Source: Mycoplasma miroungirhinis
Lineage (GTDB): Bacteria; Bacillota_I; Bacilli_A; Mycoplasmatales; Metamycoplasmataceae
Assembly (NCBI RefSeq): GCF_013008815.1
Contig: NZ_CP053097.1
Location: 372,001-436,000, forward strand
Length of the DNA stretch: 64,000 nt
Direction of reading: 5' to 3'
In this document: positions 12,272-21,758 of the stretch, piece by piece
Layout: every line of letters starts with the position of its first letter
Position numbering within the stretch: position 1 is the first letter of the stretch
Translations under genes and position numbers: made by a program
The notes under the pieces: model-generated
Seen by the model: only the letters and a program-made list of their open reading frames with translations
Databases searched by the model: none
Told to the model about the DNA's origin: nothing

Positions 12272-12364
12272 ATTACTCCTTGAATTTTATAGTTAATAGT
12301 ATATTAATTTTATATGAAAAAGCGAAATTATAAGTTTTATTTTTGATTTTTTATTTTCTTTATT

Positions 12365-12373
12365 TGTTAAAAT
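12365..12373 (+). promoter_or_regulatory. Extended -10 box of cdd
   Basis: TGTTAAAAT has the TGn extension and ends 6 nt before the cdd ATG at 12380. There is no Shine-Dalgarno sequence in front of that ATG, so the transcript should be leaderless or nearly so. Confidence 0.5.
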
Positions 12374-12379
12374 ATTTTT

Positions 12380-12790
12380 ATGAAAATAAACATTCAAGAT
12401 TTAAAAGATAAACTTAAGTATTCATATAGTCCTTATTCTAACTTTAAAGTAGCTGCTTTAGCAATTGATGAAAATAATCATAAATACTACGGTGTAAATT
12501 GTGAAAATATTGCTTTTCCAAGTGGTTTATGTGCTGAAAGAGCGGCTTTATTTGCTAGTGTAGTTAATGGAGCAAAAGTTGGTAGTTTTAAAGAAATACA
12601 TATTATAAGCAGTGGTAAAGACACGATTTTACCTTGTTCAGGTTGTAGACAAGTGATGTTAGAATTTATGCAACCTGATTCAATGGTCTATTGTTATAAT
12701 GGTGATGGTAATTTAAATCTAGAAATTACATTAGATAAATTAAATCCATACGGTGTCTGGCCAAATACATTAAAACTAAATGAAAAATAA
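12380..12790 (+). CDS. cdd: Cytidine deaminase
   Basis: A 136-residue zinc enzyme that deaminates cytidine and deoxycytidine to uridine and deoxyuridine in pyrimidine salvage. The zinc site is complete: SGLCAERAALF gives Cys51 with the catalytic Glu53, and LPCSGCRQVM gives Cys86 and Cys89. The N-terminal YSYSPYSNFKVAA is the substrate-binding segment. Length is normal for the tetrameric class. The 3' end overlaps the start of the lipoprotein gene by 11 nt, so the two are probably transcribed together, although a functional link is not evident. Confidence 0.95.
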   Translation: MKINIQDLKDKLKYSYSPYSNFKVAALAIDENNHKYYGVNCENIAFPSGLCAERAALFASVVNGAKVGSFKEIHIISSGKDTILPCSGCRQVMLEFMQPDSMVYCYNGDGNLNLEITLDKLNPYGVWPNTLKLNEK

Positions 12791-13892
12791 ATTTTTAAAA
12801 CCTTTTTTACTTAGCGTTATTGGCCTACCTACAGTATTTATAACAGTATCATGTGCAAATTCTAATCAAAACACTCAATCTGAATCAGAATCTAATAAAT
12901 TTACTCAAGAAATAAAACAAACTATCGATAATTCAGATATTTTTTTAGCAAAAGAAAAAGAAACTTTAAATCAATTTCTAGTTGAATTTAAAGATGATAA
13001 AAGTGCTAATGCAAAACAAATATTTGAACAAAAAATTATTGATTTTATTTTACAAAAATCACAACAATCTAGACAATTCTTTTTATTAGTTAGCATTTTA
13101 GTACAGTTTTCTAAAATATATAAAGATATAGAATTTTCTACTAATTTAGATAATCTTTTAAAACATTATCAAACACTGCGAAATATATCTTCAATTATTA
13201 AACAACCAAATATTGTTATTTCAACTGAAGATATAAAAACTTTTAATACGCTTTTTAAAACTGTTATTAATAATGTTCAAATAACACAATACCAAATACA
13301 GGATAAACAAATAAATCGTTTAGAATTTAAACAAAATCAAAACATTTCACTTTCTAATTTAACAGAAACTGAAATAAAAGATATTGAAAATAACATAGTC
13401 TTTAATTTAAAAGATAATGTTTTAAAATGAGAAGTTTTTAAAATAAATCCAAAAGATGATGAAAAAATTAAAAATCAACTTTTATTATCTTTAAATTTAG
13501 AACGTGATTTAGAAATATCAAAAATAAAAAATGATGCTTTAATTTATTTAGATTTTAAAACAATAGACGATGATTTTATAGAAAACAAAAATCCCGATAT
13601 TCAATTATCAAATTTCTATAATGAAACATTTTTTAAAAATAACATTTTAGTTTATTTAAGTGTTGAACCAATTATCTTAACAAATGATGACAAATTAATT
13701 GCAATTTATAAAATTCCTTTTACAATTCAAGATAATCAAATAGTAAATAAAACTCAATATATACAAAAATCTATTAGTTTTATTGATTTAAATAAAATGA
13801 AAATTATTAATCAAAATGAATTAATGAATTTACTAAAAGGAATTTATATCGAATTACCTAAAAATATTAATTTAGATGTTTTATTAAATTAA
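12780..13892 (+). CDS. Hypothetical surface lipoprotein
   Basis: A 370-residue protein with a basic start, a hydrophobic signal segment (about residues 8-24) and the lipobox ITVSC, with Cys25 as the predicted lipid-modified residue. The mature part is hydrophilic, rich in Lys, Asn and Gln, and predicted largely helical at first. No family is recognised. A Trp encoded by TGA lies at about codon 217. The gene overlaps cdd and ends just before a strong stem-loop. It is probably an exposed lipoprotein anchored in the membrane, and its function cannot be read from the sequence. Confidence 0.8.
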
Positions 13893-13918
13893 AATTCAGA
13901 AATTACCTATAACAAAAA

Positions 13919-13951
13919 TCAAGTGCTAAAAGTTGCACTTGAATTTTTTTT
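13919..13951 (+). terminator. Intrinsic terminator after the lipoprotein gene
   Basis: TCAAGTGC and GCACTTGA form an 8-bp stem with an 8-nt loop, followed by a T-run. It lies between converging genes (the lipoprotein gene and yebC). A weaker U-run on the other strand means it may also serve yebC. Confidence 0.85.
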
Positions 13952-13970
13952 AACCTTAAAACTTATTAAC

Positions 13971-14711
13971 TTATTCTTCATCAAAAATAGCATTATGATA
14001 AACTTCTTGAATATCATCATCATCTTCTAAAGTTGTTAAAAAGTTTTCAAATTTCTCAATTTTATCATTAGGAATAGTAATTTCTGTATTTGGAATGTAT
14101 GAAATTTCAGCAATTGAGAAGTTTTCAAAATTGAAGTTAGTTTCAATTGCTTTTTTTAATTCAGTAAATGAAGAAGGTTCAGAATATAAAATATATTCTT
14201 CATCAGATTCTTTAAAATCAATTGCACCACTATCCATTGCTAACATTAAAATATCATCTCAATTTTCTTTAATTTCTGCTTTTTTAATTGCTAAAACTCC
14301 ACGTTCATCGAAGGTATAAGGAATTGTACCTTTACCCATTTGACCATTAACTTTACTAAAATAATATTGAATATTTGAAGATAAACGATTGAAATTATCT
14401 GTTAAACAAGTTACTATAAAATTAGTTCCGCCAAATGCTGTTGCAGTATATAAATATGATTTAAAATTACTTCCTTCTTTTGATGTTCCTGAACCTTTTT
14501 GAATTGCTTTTTCAATATTTACTTTAGGCATTGAACGTGCTTTGGCTTTAGAAATAGCCATTCTTAAAGAAGGATTTGCATCTGGATCAGGTCCACCTAA
14601 AGATGCAGCAACCATAATTTCTTTTGAAAATTTTTGAAAAATTTTACTTCTTGCTGAATCCATTGCTGCTTTATGATGTTTTGTTGTTGCTCATTTTGAA
14701 TGTCCTGACAT
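13971..14711 (-). CDS. yebC: YebC/PmpR-family regulator or translation factor
   Basis: A 246-residue member of the YebC family. It begins MSGHSKWATTKHHKAAMDSA (the W is TGA), the nearly invariant family start, then has VAASLGGPDPDANPSLRMAI. Members are described either as DNA-binding regulators or, in Firmicutes, as factors that relieve ribosome stalling. The sequence does not say which applies here. The full three-domain length is present. ATG at 14711 follows GGAGAAAATA. A TATAAT box on the minus strand at 14744-14749 is a good -10 element, about 33 nt upstream of the start. Confidence 0.9.
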
Positions 14712-14806
14712 ATTTTCTCCTTAAATTTTCAAACTTAATATTAATTATAATAAAAATAACGCTTTTTTATTTGTATTTTGTAAGTATTTATTAAAATTAT
14801 TAAGAT

Positions 14807-15583
14807 ATGAAAATACAAACAAAAAATTTAGATCAAATAAAAAAAGAATATGATATTGATAAATATTATAAATTAATTAAACAGATTCAAAAATGACTAA
14901 TAAATAAAGTAAAAAAGGCAAATGCTTCTGGTTTAGTACTAGGAATTAGTGGTGGAATTGATTCAGCTACATTAGCTTTTATTGCACATCCTGTCTTCAA
15001 AGAAAAATTACATCTTTTTTCTATTTCCATTAATGATAATAAACAAAATCCAACAATAAATAATGATATACAACAAGTGTTTTTAAAATTAAATCGTAAA
15101 TTTAATAATATTAATTTAACTAATGCATTTTTAGAATTTAAAAAATCAGCACATATTTTAGAAACTTTTATAGCTGCAAATTTAAAAGCAAGAATGAGAA
15201 TGAGTGTTTTATATGCAAAAGCACAAGAAACAAATAGTTTAGTTTTAGGGACAGATAATTTAAATGAATTTTATTTAGGTTATTTTACTAAATTTGGTGA
15301 TGGTGGTTGTGATTTATTACCTTTGGCAAACATAAAAAAATCTGATATTTATATTATGGCTAAAATTTTAGAAGTACCTGAATCAATTATTTATAAAAAA
15401 CCAAGTGCTGATTTATGAACAGATCAAAATGATGAAGATGAACTAGGTTTTAGTTATGATAATTTTGAATCATATTATGATAATAAAAATGCTGTATCAA
15501 ATGATGTAAGAAAAAAAATTGAAAAACAACATAATAAAAACATTCATAAATTAGTTTCTATTCCTAAAGGACCAAAAATTTAA
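14807..15583 (+). CDS. nadE: NAD(+) synthase (ammonia-dependent type)
   Basis: A 258-residue ATP-pyrophosphatase that amidates nicotinic acid adenine dinucleotide to NAD, the last step of salvage. The P-loop-like signature is GISGGIDSATLAF (residues 47-59). Further family motifs are MSVLYAKAQETNSLVLGTDN, EFYLGYFTKFGDGGCDLLPL and the C-terminal PSADLWTDQNDEDELG, where W is TGA. There is no glutaminase domain, so free ammonia is the likely nitrogen source. No Shine-Dalgarno sequence precedes the ATG, and a TTAAAAT-like -10 lies about 9 nt upstream, again suggesting a nearly leaderless message. Its stop shares one base with the start of rsuA. Confidence 0.94.
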
Positions 15584-16278
15584 TGAGATTAGAAAAATTC
15601 ATAGCTGACACAACAAATATTTCACGAAAAAACATTAAAAAACTAATAATTCAAAAACGCATTAAAGTAAATAATCAAATTGTTTTAAAAAGTATTCAAA
15701 TAACTGAAAATGATGATGTTTATCTAGATAATAAAAAACTTTTATATCAAAAATTTAGTTATTTTATGTTAAATAAACCACAAGGATATGTTTGTGCAAA
15801 TGAAGATAAAAAACATAAAACTGTTTTTGATCTAATTAATGTAAATAAAAATAAATTTTTTACTTATGGACGTTTAGATAAAGATACTGAAGGATTATTA
15901 ATAATTTCAAATGATGGAATATTAGCTCATCAACTTTTAACTACTAAATATCACATACCAAAAACTTATTTTGTTCAAACAAATATTGATATATCTGAAA
16001 ACATTTACGATTTTAATAAACCAATTATTTTAGATAATCACATAATAAAAAACTATAAATTCGTAAAAAATACTAATAATACCTGTTATTTAACGATTTA
16101 TAGTGGTATTTTCCACCAAGTAAAAAGAATGATGCAATTTTTTGGCTTAGAAGTCACATATTTAAAAAGAGTCCAATTTGGTGATTTAAATTTAGATCAA
16201 AATTTAAAACTAGGTCAATATAGAGAACTAACTAAATCAGAAATAAATTTATTAAAAAATAAACTAAATTCAAATTAA
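15583..16278 (+). CDS. Pseudouridine synthase of the RsuA/RluB family
   Basis: A 231-residue rRNA pseudouridine synthase. The N-terminal S4-type RNA-binding domain covers residues 1-48 (MRLEKFIADTTNISRKNIKK). The catalytic motif is TYGRLDKDTEGLLIISNDG, with Asp99 as the expected nucleophile. The later KTYFVQTN and IFHQVKRMMQFFGLEVTYLK segments are also conserved. Length fits RsuA-type enzymes acting on 16S rRNA, but RluB-type (23S) specificity cannot be excluded. It follows nadE with a one-base overlap (TAATG) and so is translationally coupled. Confidence 0.88.
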   Translation: MRLEKFIADTTNISRKNIKKLIIQKRIKVNNQIVLKSIQITENDDVYLDNKKLLYQKFSYFMLNKPQGYVCANEDKKHKTVFDLINVNKNKFFTYGRLDKDTEGLLIISNDGILAHQLLTTKYHIPKTYFVQTNIDISENIYDFNKPIILDNHIIKNYKFVKNTNNTCYLTIYSGIFHQVKRMMQFFGLEVTYLKRVQFGDLNLDQNLKLGQYRELTKSEINLLKNKLNSN

Positions 16279-16592
16279 AAGATCAATTATTTGTAATTTA
16301 AATTTTTTAATAATGAGTTTCTGATTTTTTTAAAACTCAGAACAATATTTGATAAAGAATATTTTTCATCTCATCATAAAGATGGAAAAATTATGTGGTT
16401 AAAAAATAATGTAATCCAAAATCATTTTACTAACTACTTAAATTTATAACAATATAAAACAAATTAAAAATAATTCTTAACAAAAGAAAGCAATATATTG
16501 GTTTATAGAATTCTTTAATTACTTTTTAATCAAAATATTCATTTAATACAAAATTATTAAATATTTTTTCTTTTAGCAACTCTAATTAAAAT
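16279..16592 (+). other. Gene-poor gap with a short open fragment
   Basis: This gap lies between converging genes. An open stretch at 16297-16449 would encode FDKEYFSSHHKDGKIMWLKN and more, about 50 residues, but it has no good start before the internal ATG and no recognised family. It looks like the 3' scrap of a lost gene at the edge of the restriction island. The rest is AT-rich with no clear signal. Confidence 0.35.
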
Positions 16593-16739
16593 TTAATTTA
16601 AAGATTTGTTGTCTTTGTTTTTGCATTCATCATATCCATTTGATTGTCTTCATACAATAAAAGTTGATACTGATGATGGAGTATTTAAAATAATATCTTC
16701 TTGAAGAATAAAGTTTTTATCGATAATTTTTTTATGCAT
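16593..16739 (-). pseudogene. DUF4357-like domain fragment
   Basis: An open frame of 48 residues starting MHKKIIDKNFILQEDIILNT and continuing with TPSSVSTFIVWRQSNGYDEC. The pattern of a T/SPS motif, a small hydrophobic helix, a short NG(W/Y) turn and a charged end resembles the DUF4357 domain. That domain usually sits at the C-terminus of restriction or GIY-YIG-type proteins, which would make this a detached tail. It begins 18 nt after the HNH nuclease stop codon, in the same direction. It could be a small free-standing gene, but remnant status is more likely. The domain call is from pattern memory only. Confidence 0.45.
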
Positions 16740-16757
16740 TTATTTAACTTTATTTTG

Positions 16758-18101
16758 TTATTTTTTTGGAAATATATTAATTCTTTCATAATGTTTAGTA
16801 ATATATTTTATAAATCGATTTTGAGTATCTTTTTTGTTTAATAAATTAAGAATTTTATTTGATAATCTTTGTTTTAAATTATTTAATATACTTGATTTTA
16901 TTTCATTATTTATAGAATTGGAAGAAAATTGAGTATTTTTATTAATCATAAATTTTCTAGTCTTTAAATCAAAATAAATAATACCATTTTCAAATTCTTT
17001 ATCATGATTAGGACAAAGCATAAAACCATTTACACCATCTACAGCTTGAAATTGAGCTTCCTTTTTACTTAGAGTACCATTTTTAAATTCTTTTCTTATA
17101 TCACTAAATCTATGGATATGACTTGCTTGTAAATTTAGTCCATAATTACATGCAAAACACTCATAATTAAAGTTATATTCTTTTAAAATATTATTTCTAA
17201 AGACGGTTTGTCTTCTTATAATATCATCTTCTGTGTCTAAATTTTCATCTACAAAAATACTGTTTTGTTCCAGTAAATTATTTATAACATTAAATCCAGC
17301 ATCTTGAATTATTTTAATTTTTTTGGTATAGCTTTTATGTTTATATTCTTGATAAATAATAAAATATAAATTTTCAATATTTCATTGCTCTTTTTTAGTT
17401 TCTAATAATTTAATAACTAAAAATAAATCTCCTCATTTTGCACCATCAAATATATCCTTTTTTCCAACATCTTTTTTATTATCCACACCATAAACATTAA
17501 CATTATTTGTTTGTAATTCTTTTAGCAATCAAATACCATTATTTCCTTTATTAGTATTCCTTGATGCTTTTTTTGCGTTTAAATAACTTTGTAAATTATC
17601 ATCAAAAAAATTCTCAATATCATTTAATGTTAAACTAAACTCAATTTGTAATAATTTCATTTCAGAAATAGTTGTTCTAATATTAGTTAATTTTTTAGAA
17701 GGTATAAATTTAGGATCTAAATTATTTTCTATTCTTTTCATTACAGAATATGGATTTAATGATACTTTAACAGGCAAATTTAATTTTTTGGCAACTTTAT
17801 AAGCTGGATAAAAACCTTGAGATAAAAATGTATTTCTACCTTTTACTCTAAAATCATTAGATAATATCATTGAAAAAAATACAATAAAATCGTTATTAAC
17901 AATAACTCCTTGAAATGGTTGTTGAATTTCAATAAAATTACAATTTTTATATGTCTCGTTTATGTATTTATCATAAAAAAGTGTTTGATATATTGATTGA
18001 TTAGATAATTCTATTATTTGATTATCTGTATAATTTTTATTTTCTTTTAGAAATTTATTTTTTAGTGACTTATATAAATTAATTGAAACATTGATAACCA
18101 T
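16758..18101 (-). CDS. HNH-type restriction endonuclease (type II-like)
   Basis: A 447-residue protein, continuous when TGA is Trp. The first ~200 residues have no recognised fold. The C-terminal part carries a zinc-stabilised HNH nuclease: a CFAC pair, then ASHIHRFSDI (the His-containing core), then NGFMLCPNHDKEFENGIIYF at about residues 358-377. The order C-x2-C, H-x-H, N, C-x2-H is that of HNH restriction enzymes. It starts 5 nt after the methyltransferase stop codon and is read in the same direction, so the pair looks like a complete restriction-modification operon. Recognition sequence is unknown. The neighbourhood of repeats and gene scraps suggests horizontal acquisition. Confidence 0.8.
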
Positions 18102-18106
18102 TTGTA

Positions 18107-18793
18107 TTAACAGTATTCCTTTTTGTCTTTTTTATAATTAACACCTTTTCAAACTTGAATATCTTTTTTGAACATATTATTACATATTCACATTGATGCA
18201 AAAGATGGTCTATCTAAATTCATTACATCATATTTTAAATGGTCTTTTGTAAAACACATTCTTCTTTTTAAATGTACATATTGAACTCTTTTAAATTGTT
18301 GTAATTTATCACAAAATTTTTCACTATTAAGTGCTTGTATTCCAAAAATTAATGCTCATTGTTTTTCATTACCAAATTCAAGTAATCTTTCTATTAAATT
18401 ATGCTTATTTCTAAAAGGAGGATTTGAAACAATAATATCTCAATGTTCATTTGGTTGATATTTGTAAAAATCTTGATTATATAAAAGATGAGAATAAATA
18501 ACTTTATAACCATAATCCTTAAAGGCTTTTACGAAATTAGATGATTCTAAATCAAAAGGACATCAAATAACTTTATCTTTTGGTATTTGTGAATTTTTAA
18601 TAAAATATTCAACATCTTCATAAGTAGTATATCATTCATCATCATTAGCATATCTAAAAGCTTTTGTTATATCTGTAGAATTTCTTTTTATAGTACTTTT
18701 TGTTTGTTCTTCAATATAATTCATTAAACTTTCTTTTGTAATTAAACTATTACTACTGTGATTTATTTCTCTTTCTAATATTTCTTTATTCAT
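18107..18793 (-). CDS. DNA adenine-N6 methyltransferase
   Basis: A 228-residue protein with the N6-adenine methyltransferase motif IV as IVSNPPF (near residue 122). It is preceded by DEWYTTYEDVEYFI and VIWCPFDLESSNFVKAFKD, which form the SAM-binding region, and followed by NKHNLIERLLEFG. This layout is found in small methyltransferases of phages and restriction islands. It is the first gene of the operon, followed at once by the HNH nuclease, as expected if methylation must come first on entry. Its start is supported by AAAGG 8 nt upstream. No standard-code reading shows it whole, because several Trp codons are TGA. Confidence 0.82.
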
Positions 18794-18860
18794 AGTAAAC
18801 CTTTCTATATTTTTAATTATTTTAAGTATTGGTAAACTTTTATATTTTATGTGCTCTTTT

Positions 18861-18866
18861 ATTATA
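18861..18866 (-). promoter_or_regulatory. -10 box for the restriction-modification operon
   Basis: On the minus strand ACTTATAAT places a perfect TATAAT 67 nt before the methyltransferase start codon. The untranslated leader would be about 60 nt. No convincing -35 is seen. Confidence 0.45.
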
Positions 18867-19582
18867 AGTATGAAAATTAAGCTATTTATTAAAATTTTTT
18901 TAATTTTTTATTTTATCCTAATAACTATTAAAATTCATATTTTAAATACTTAATAAGATTATTTTAATTAATTATTTTAAGTGGAATTTTTTGTATTTAA
19001 TTAAGACTAATTAGTATCTATACTTTTATATATCCATAAAGACATAATATTATTATCTTTTTTTATATTAATTTAATTACATTATCAATATGAAATTTAA
19101 GTAATTTATAGAAACTTTATTTCTTAATCAAATTCAATGTTTTGATTGGAACTTTAAATAGTAATTTATATGTTTTTGATATTTTTTTTTAATGTATTTA
19201 AATATCATAAAACTAAATTTATTAGATAATTGATTGTTTTCTATTATATATTTTTTCATATGTTTTCAATATTTATATTTTACCATATTGTAGCATCTGC
19301 AATAATATAAACATTTTATAGTTTCGATATAGATATATTAATTTATGACTTTAATTTTAATTTACTTATTTATTGGAGGGGTAAAAAATCGGTATGTTAT
19401 AAGCTGAGCTTGTACACATTCATTTTTTGATAACTTAATTATATATCATTTTCGCTAAATTAATGCAGTTTTCACTTTTTTTCTGCTGATGCAAAAAATG
19501 TTCTCTTCGCGCGCGTACGCACCTTTAAAGGCAAGCCAACAAATGGTGCAAACTTCTAACCGAAGTACCATCATTGTGCTTG
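18867..19582 (+). other. Long gene-free stretch with an unusual GC-rich patch
   Basis: No credible gene is seen on either strand. The left part is very AT-rich. From about 19,440 the composition changes, and 19,500-19,530 contains CTTCGCGCGCGTACGCACC, by far the most GC- and CpG-rich patch in the window. It lies just upstream of two stem-loop/T-run structures. This may be decayed mobile-element DNA or an untranslated structured RNA. Confidence 0.5.
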
Positions 19583-19615
19583 CTATTATTATTAGATAAT
19601 AATAGAATTTTTAAT
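19583..19615 (+). terminator. Stem-loop with T-run (orphan terminator 1)
   Basis: CTATTATTA pairs with TAATAATAG (9 bp) around a 5-nt loop, followed by AATTTTTAATTTTT. No gene precedes it on the plus strand, so it is either the end of an unannotated RNA or leftover DNA. Confidence 0.55.
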
Positions 19616-19647
19616 TTTTCTGATGCAGATTTGCATCATTTTTTAAA

Positions 19648-19740
19648 CTTTGTCACAAATCTGGTGCAAACTATAAAATATTGATTAAACTACTATAACA
19701 TAGTTATAGTAGAATTTTTTTATTCTTTGTCACAAATCTG
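19648..19740 (+). repeat. Short direct repeat with an intervening stem-loop terminator
   Basis: The 16-mer CTTTGTCACAAATCTG occurs at 19648-19663 and again at 19725-19740. Between them CTACTATAAC pairs with GTTATAGTAG at 19690-19712 (10-bp stem, 3-nt loop) and is followed by a run of seven T. With orphan terminator 1 this makes two diverged tandem modules, each with a hairpin and T-run. Confidence 0.6.
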
Positions 19741-19776
19741 CACCACCATATAATTTTTTAGAAATTTATAAAAAAA
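19741..19776. repeat. 36-bp direct repeat, copy 1
   Basis: This 36-bp sequence starts CACCACCATATAATTTTTTA and is repeated exactly at 20847-20882 in the same orientation. Copy 1 overlaps the 3' end of the transposase-like pseudogene and directly follows the second CTTTGTCACAAATCTG repeat. Confidence 0.85.
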
Positions 19777-20826
19777 TTGTTCCGACATGTTTTTTTAAAT
19801 TTTTGTACATAATTTTTGATTTTATAGACTCTAAATTAAACGTACTATTGACTTTTAAGATGTGTTTTTTGAAGGAATTAAATACAAAATGTTCTGTATA
19901 ACTTGATACTAAACAAAATTTATTTTCGTTATTTCAGATATGATATTTATTATTTTCTACGAACTTAAATAAGGATTTTGCATTCAAAATAAATTTATTT
20001 TCCAGGTTAATATTTTTAGTTTCAAGCAGAAATTGATTTCTTATTTTTGCATAAATTTCATACCCCCATTACATTCATAACTAAAAACATACCTAAATAA
20101 ATCCAGTCATCTTATTCTATATTTTTTACTAAATCAATTTAAAAATACTTTTTTATTTTCTTTTTTTGCGAAGTGATTAAACCCAAATGTTTCATTGATT
20201 TTCTTTACTAAATGAAAATAATCTAAGGTGTATTTTACGTTTATATTAAATGAAATTGTTTTCATTCATCTAGCACCATCACCTTTTAAAATCACACTAT
20301 TTCTATCTATATTTAGACTATTTAAATAGTGGTTTAAATTACTTGAAACTCAATTTAAATCATTAGTTTCAGTGTTTTTATCACTTACTTTTTTTAAGAA
20401 AAACAAACATAATACAGCACTTTTTTTGGATTTATTTTTAATAAAATTAGTATGCAAAATAGCTTCTCTACACCTTAATTTTTCACCATATTTTTTACCT
20501 TGAATATTGACAAAAAGATCATCAACTTCTAGATTAATTTTTTCATTTTTTGAAGCTTTAAAAATGCTTTTATTTTCCTCTATTTTTAGATCATTTTTTA
20601 AGCTAATTTGTTCGTTAATTTTGAACCTTTTTTTTAAGAAAAACAAATGTTGTTTTGAAGGTTGAATTTTAATTATTTCACTTGGTATTTTAATGTTATT
20701 TAAATCAGCTAAAATACATGCTTTTATTAGTTCAAAATCATATTTAGAAACTGCTAAATTTTCTAAGATTTTATCGTGGTAATAAACAACTCTTTTATGC
20801 TTATTATTTTCAATATATTCATACAT
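19766..20826 (-). pseudogene. Frameshifted transposase-like gene (UPF0236 / Mbov_0401-type)
   Basis: The first frame (20826 down to 20041) reads about 261 residues, including EVDDLFVNIQGKKYGEKLRC, then VILKGDGARWMKTISF and VKYTLDYFHLVKKINETFGF. The DD..NIQGK, GDGA-W and LD-FHL elements are those of the UPF0236/ISLre2-like transposase relatives found on mycoplasma conjugative elements. That frame stops early. A second frame then continues with IRNQFLLETKNINLENKFIL down to 19766, so the break is a frameshift, most simply at a run of five C (20063-20067). The N-terminus also looks shortened: the frame is open back only to the 36-bp repeat. It is probably a dead remnant of a mobile element. Confidence 0.6.
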
Positions 20827-20846
20827 TGTTTCATTTAAATAAAATA

Positions 20847-20882
20847 CACCACCATATAATTTTTTAGAAATTTATAAAAAAA
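20847..20882. repeat. 36-bp direct repeat, copy 2
   Basis: An exact copy of 19741-19776 in the same orientation, lying just upstream of the pseudogene start. The two copies bracket the transposase-like gene, about 1.1 kb apart. That is far too long for a target-site duplication, so they are more likely ends of a duplicated unit. Confidence 0.85.
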
Positions 20883-20897
20883 AGATATAAAAAAACA

Positions 20898-21180
20898 ACA
20901 TAACAATGATGTTATGTCCGAAAAACATATTTTTTCTCGTATTATTCCGTCCTTAATATATTCCATTTCTAAGTCTCTAAACGGAAAATCCCCTTAGTGT
21001 TACAAATATATCACTGCAACATTATTATATACACCAAATTCTTAGTTTTTACAAAAAAAATAAAAAAGCGACACAACAAAGTGTGTCTGAAAAATATTTT
21101 TTTCTCCACTTGCCTACTCACTATATATTCCACTTTCAAGTATTAACTGCGGCGATTCCACTTGACGATTCAAATATATA
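20898..21180. repeat. Two diverged copies of a stem-loop unit
   Basis: Unit a has the hairpin ACATAAC/GTTATGT (20898-20917) followed by CCGAAAAACATATTTTTTCT. Unit b has GACACA/TGTGTC (21070-21087) followed by TGAAAAATATTTTTTTCTCC. Each then contains a related ATATTCCA(T/C)TTC-AAGT stretch about 40 nt on. The stems keep pairing although their bases differ, which suggests selection on structure. No gene is seen here. Confidence 0.5.
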
Positions 21181-21661
21181 TTGATAACTATATTATACAT
21201 TAAAAAAAGGATTATCATTAATATATGACAAAAATATTGTTGATACTATTATTGATCATTTAAAAAAAAACATTTTTCTAAAAATATATAACAAAGATCA
21301 CCAAGTGATTGATACTATAAATTACTAAATAAATTAAATAGTTAAGCTAGTTTTTTCTATTAAAAACACCATAGCAAATAACTATGATGTCATTTTATTA
21401 TTTACTTTTAATTGCAAACTCAATATTTGAATAAACATGTGGATACATATATTAATACCTTTTTTTAATGTTATATATTACATATACATGACTATATATT
21501 TATGTTTCAAATTTTGTCCGATCCTAAAAACCCCCTTCAAAAAATTTATGATTTTTTCAAAAATTTCAAAGTTAAAAATACCACTAAAGTAAGTAGTTTT
21601 TCATTTTTAAAAAATATTTAACATTGTTTTTAATTAGAATCATGTTTATACCTTTAACAAT
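21181..21661 (+). other. Gene-free AT-rich stretch
   Basis: Only a short open fragment (YDKNIVDTIIDHLKKNIFLK, near 21225-21330) without start signals or family is present, plus a weak hairpin CATAG/CTATG near 21372-21388. No gene can be supported. Confidence 0.4.
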
Positions 21662-21732
21662 TGGAGGACTTATCTGGACTTGAACCAGAATACGTTGTAA
21701 ACAAAGCGTGTTTTGCATTAAACTACATGTCC
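21662..21732 (-). tRNA. Degenerate tRNA-like element (pseudo-tRNA)
   Basis: On the minus strand GGACATG and TAAGTCC form an acceptor stem with one A-A mismatch and end in an encoded TCCA. GTTT/AAAC gives a D stem, and TCTGG-TTCAAGT-CCAGA is a perfect T arm. The anticodon arm is poor (ACGCT/AACGT with a C-A mismatch and an 8-nt loop) and the variable loop is only about 2 nt, so no anticodon can be assigned with confidence. It sits at the edge of the repeat-rich scar, where tRNA fragments often mark element ends. It may be a decayed tRNA. Confidence 0.4.
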
Positions 21733-21758
21733 ATATACATGACTGATTTTTTGACTAA

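Noticed and set aside
16297..16449. A short protein ending the gap after rsuA.
   Set aside because: No start codon before the middle of the frame and no recognised family. At best a gene scrap.
19741..20882. The 36-bp repeats as target-site duplications of an insertion sequence.
   Set aside because: Far too long for such duplications, and one copy lies inside the coding end of the gene.
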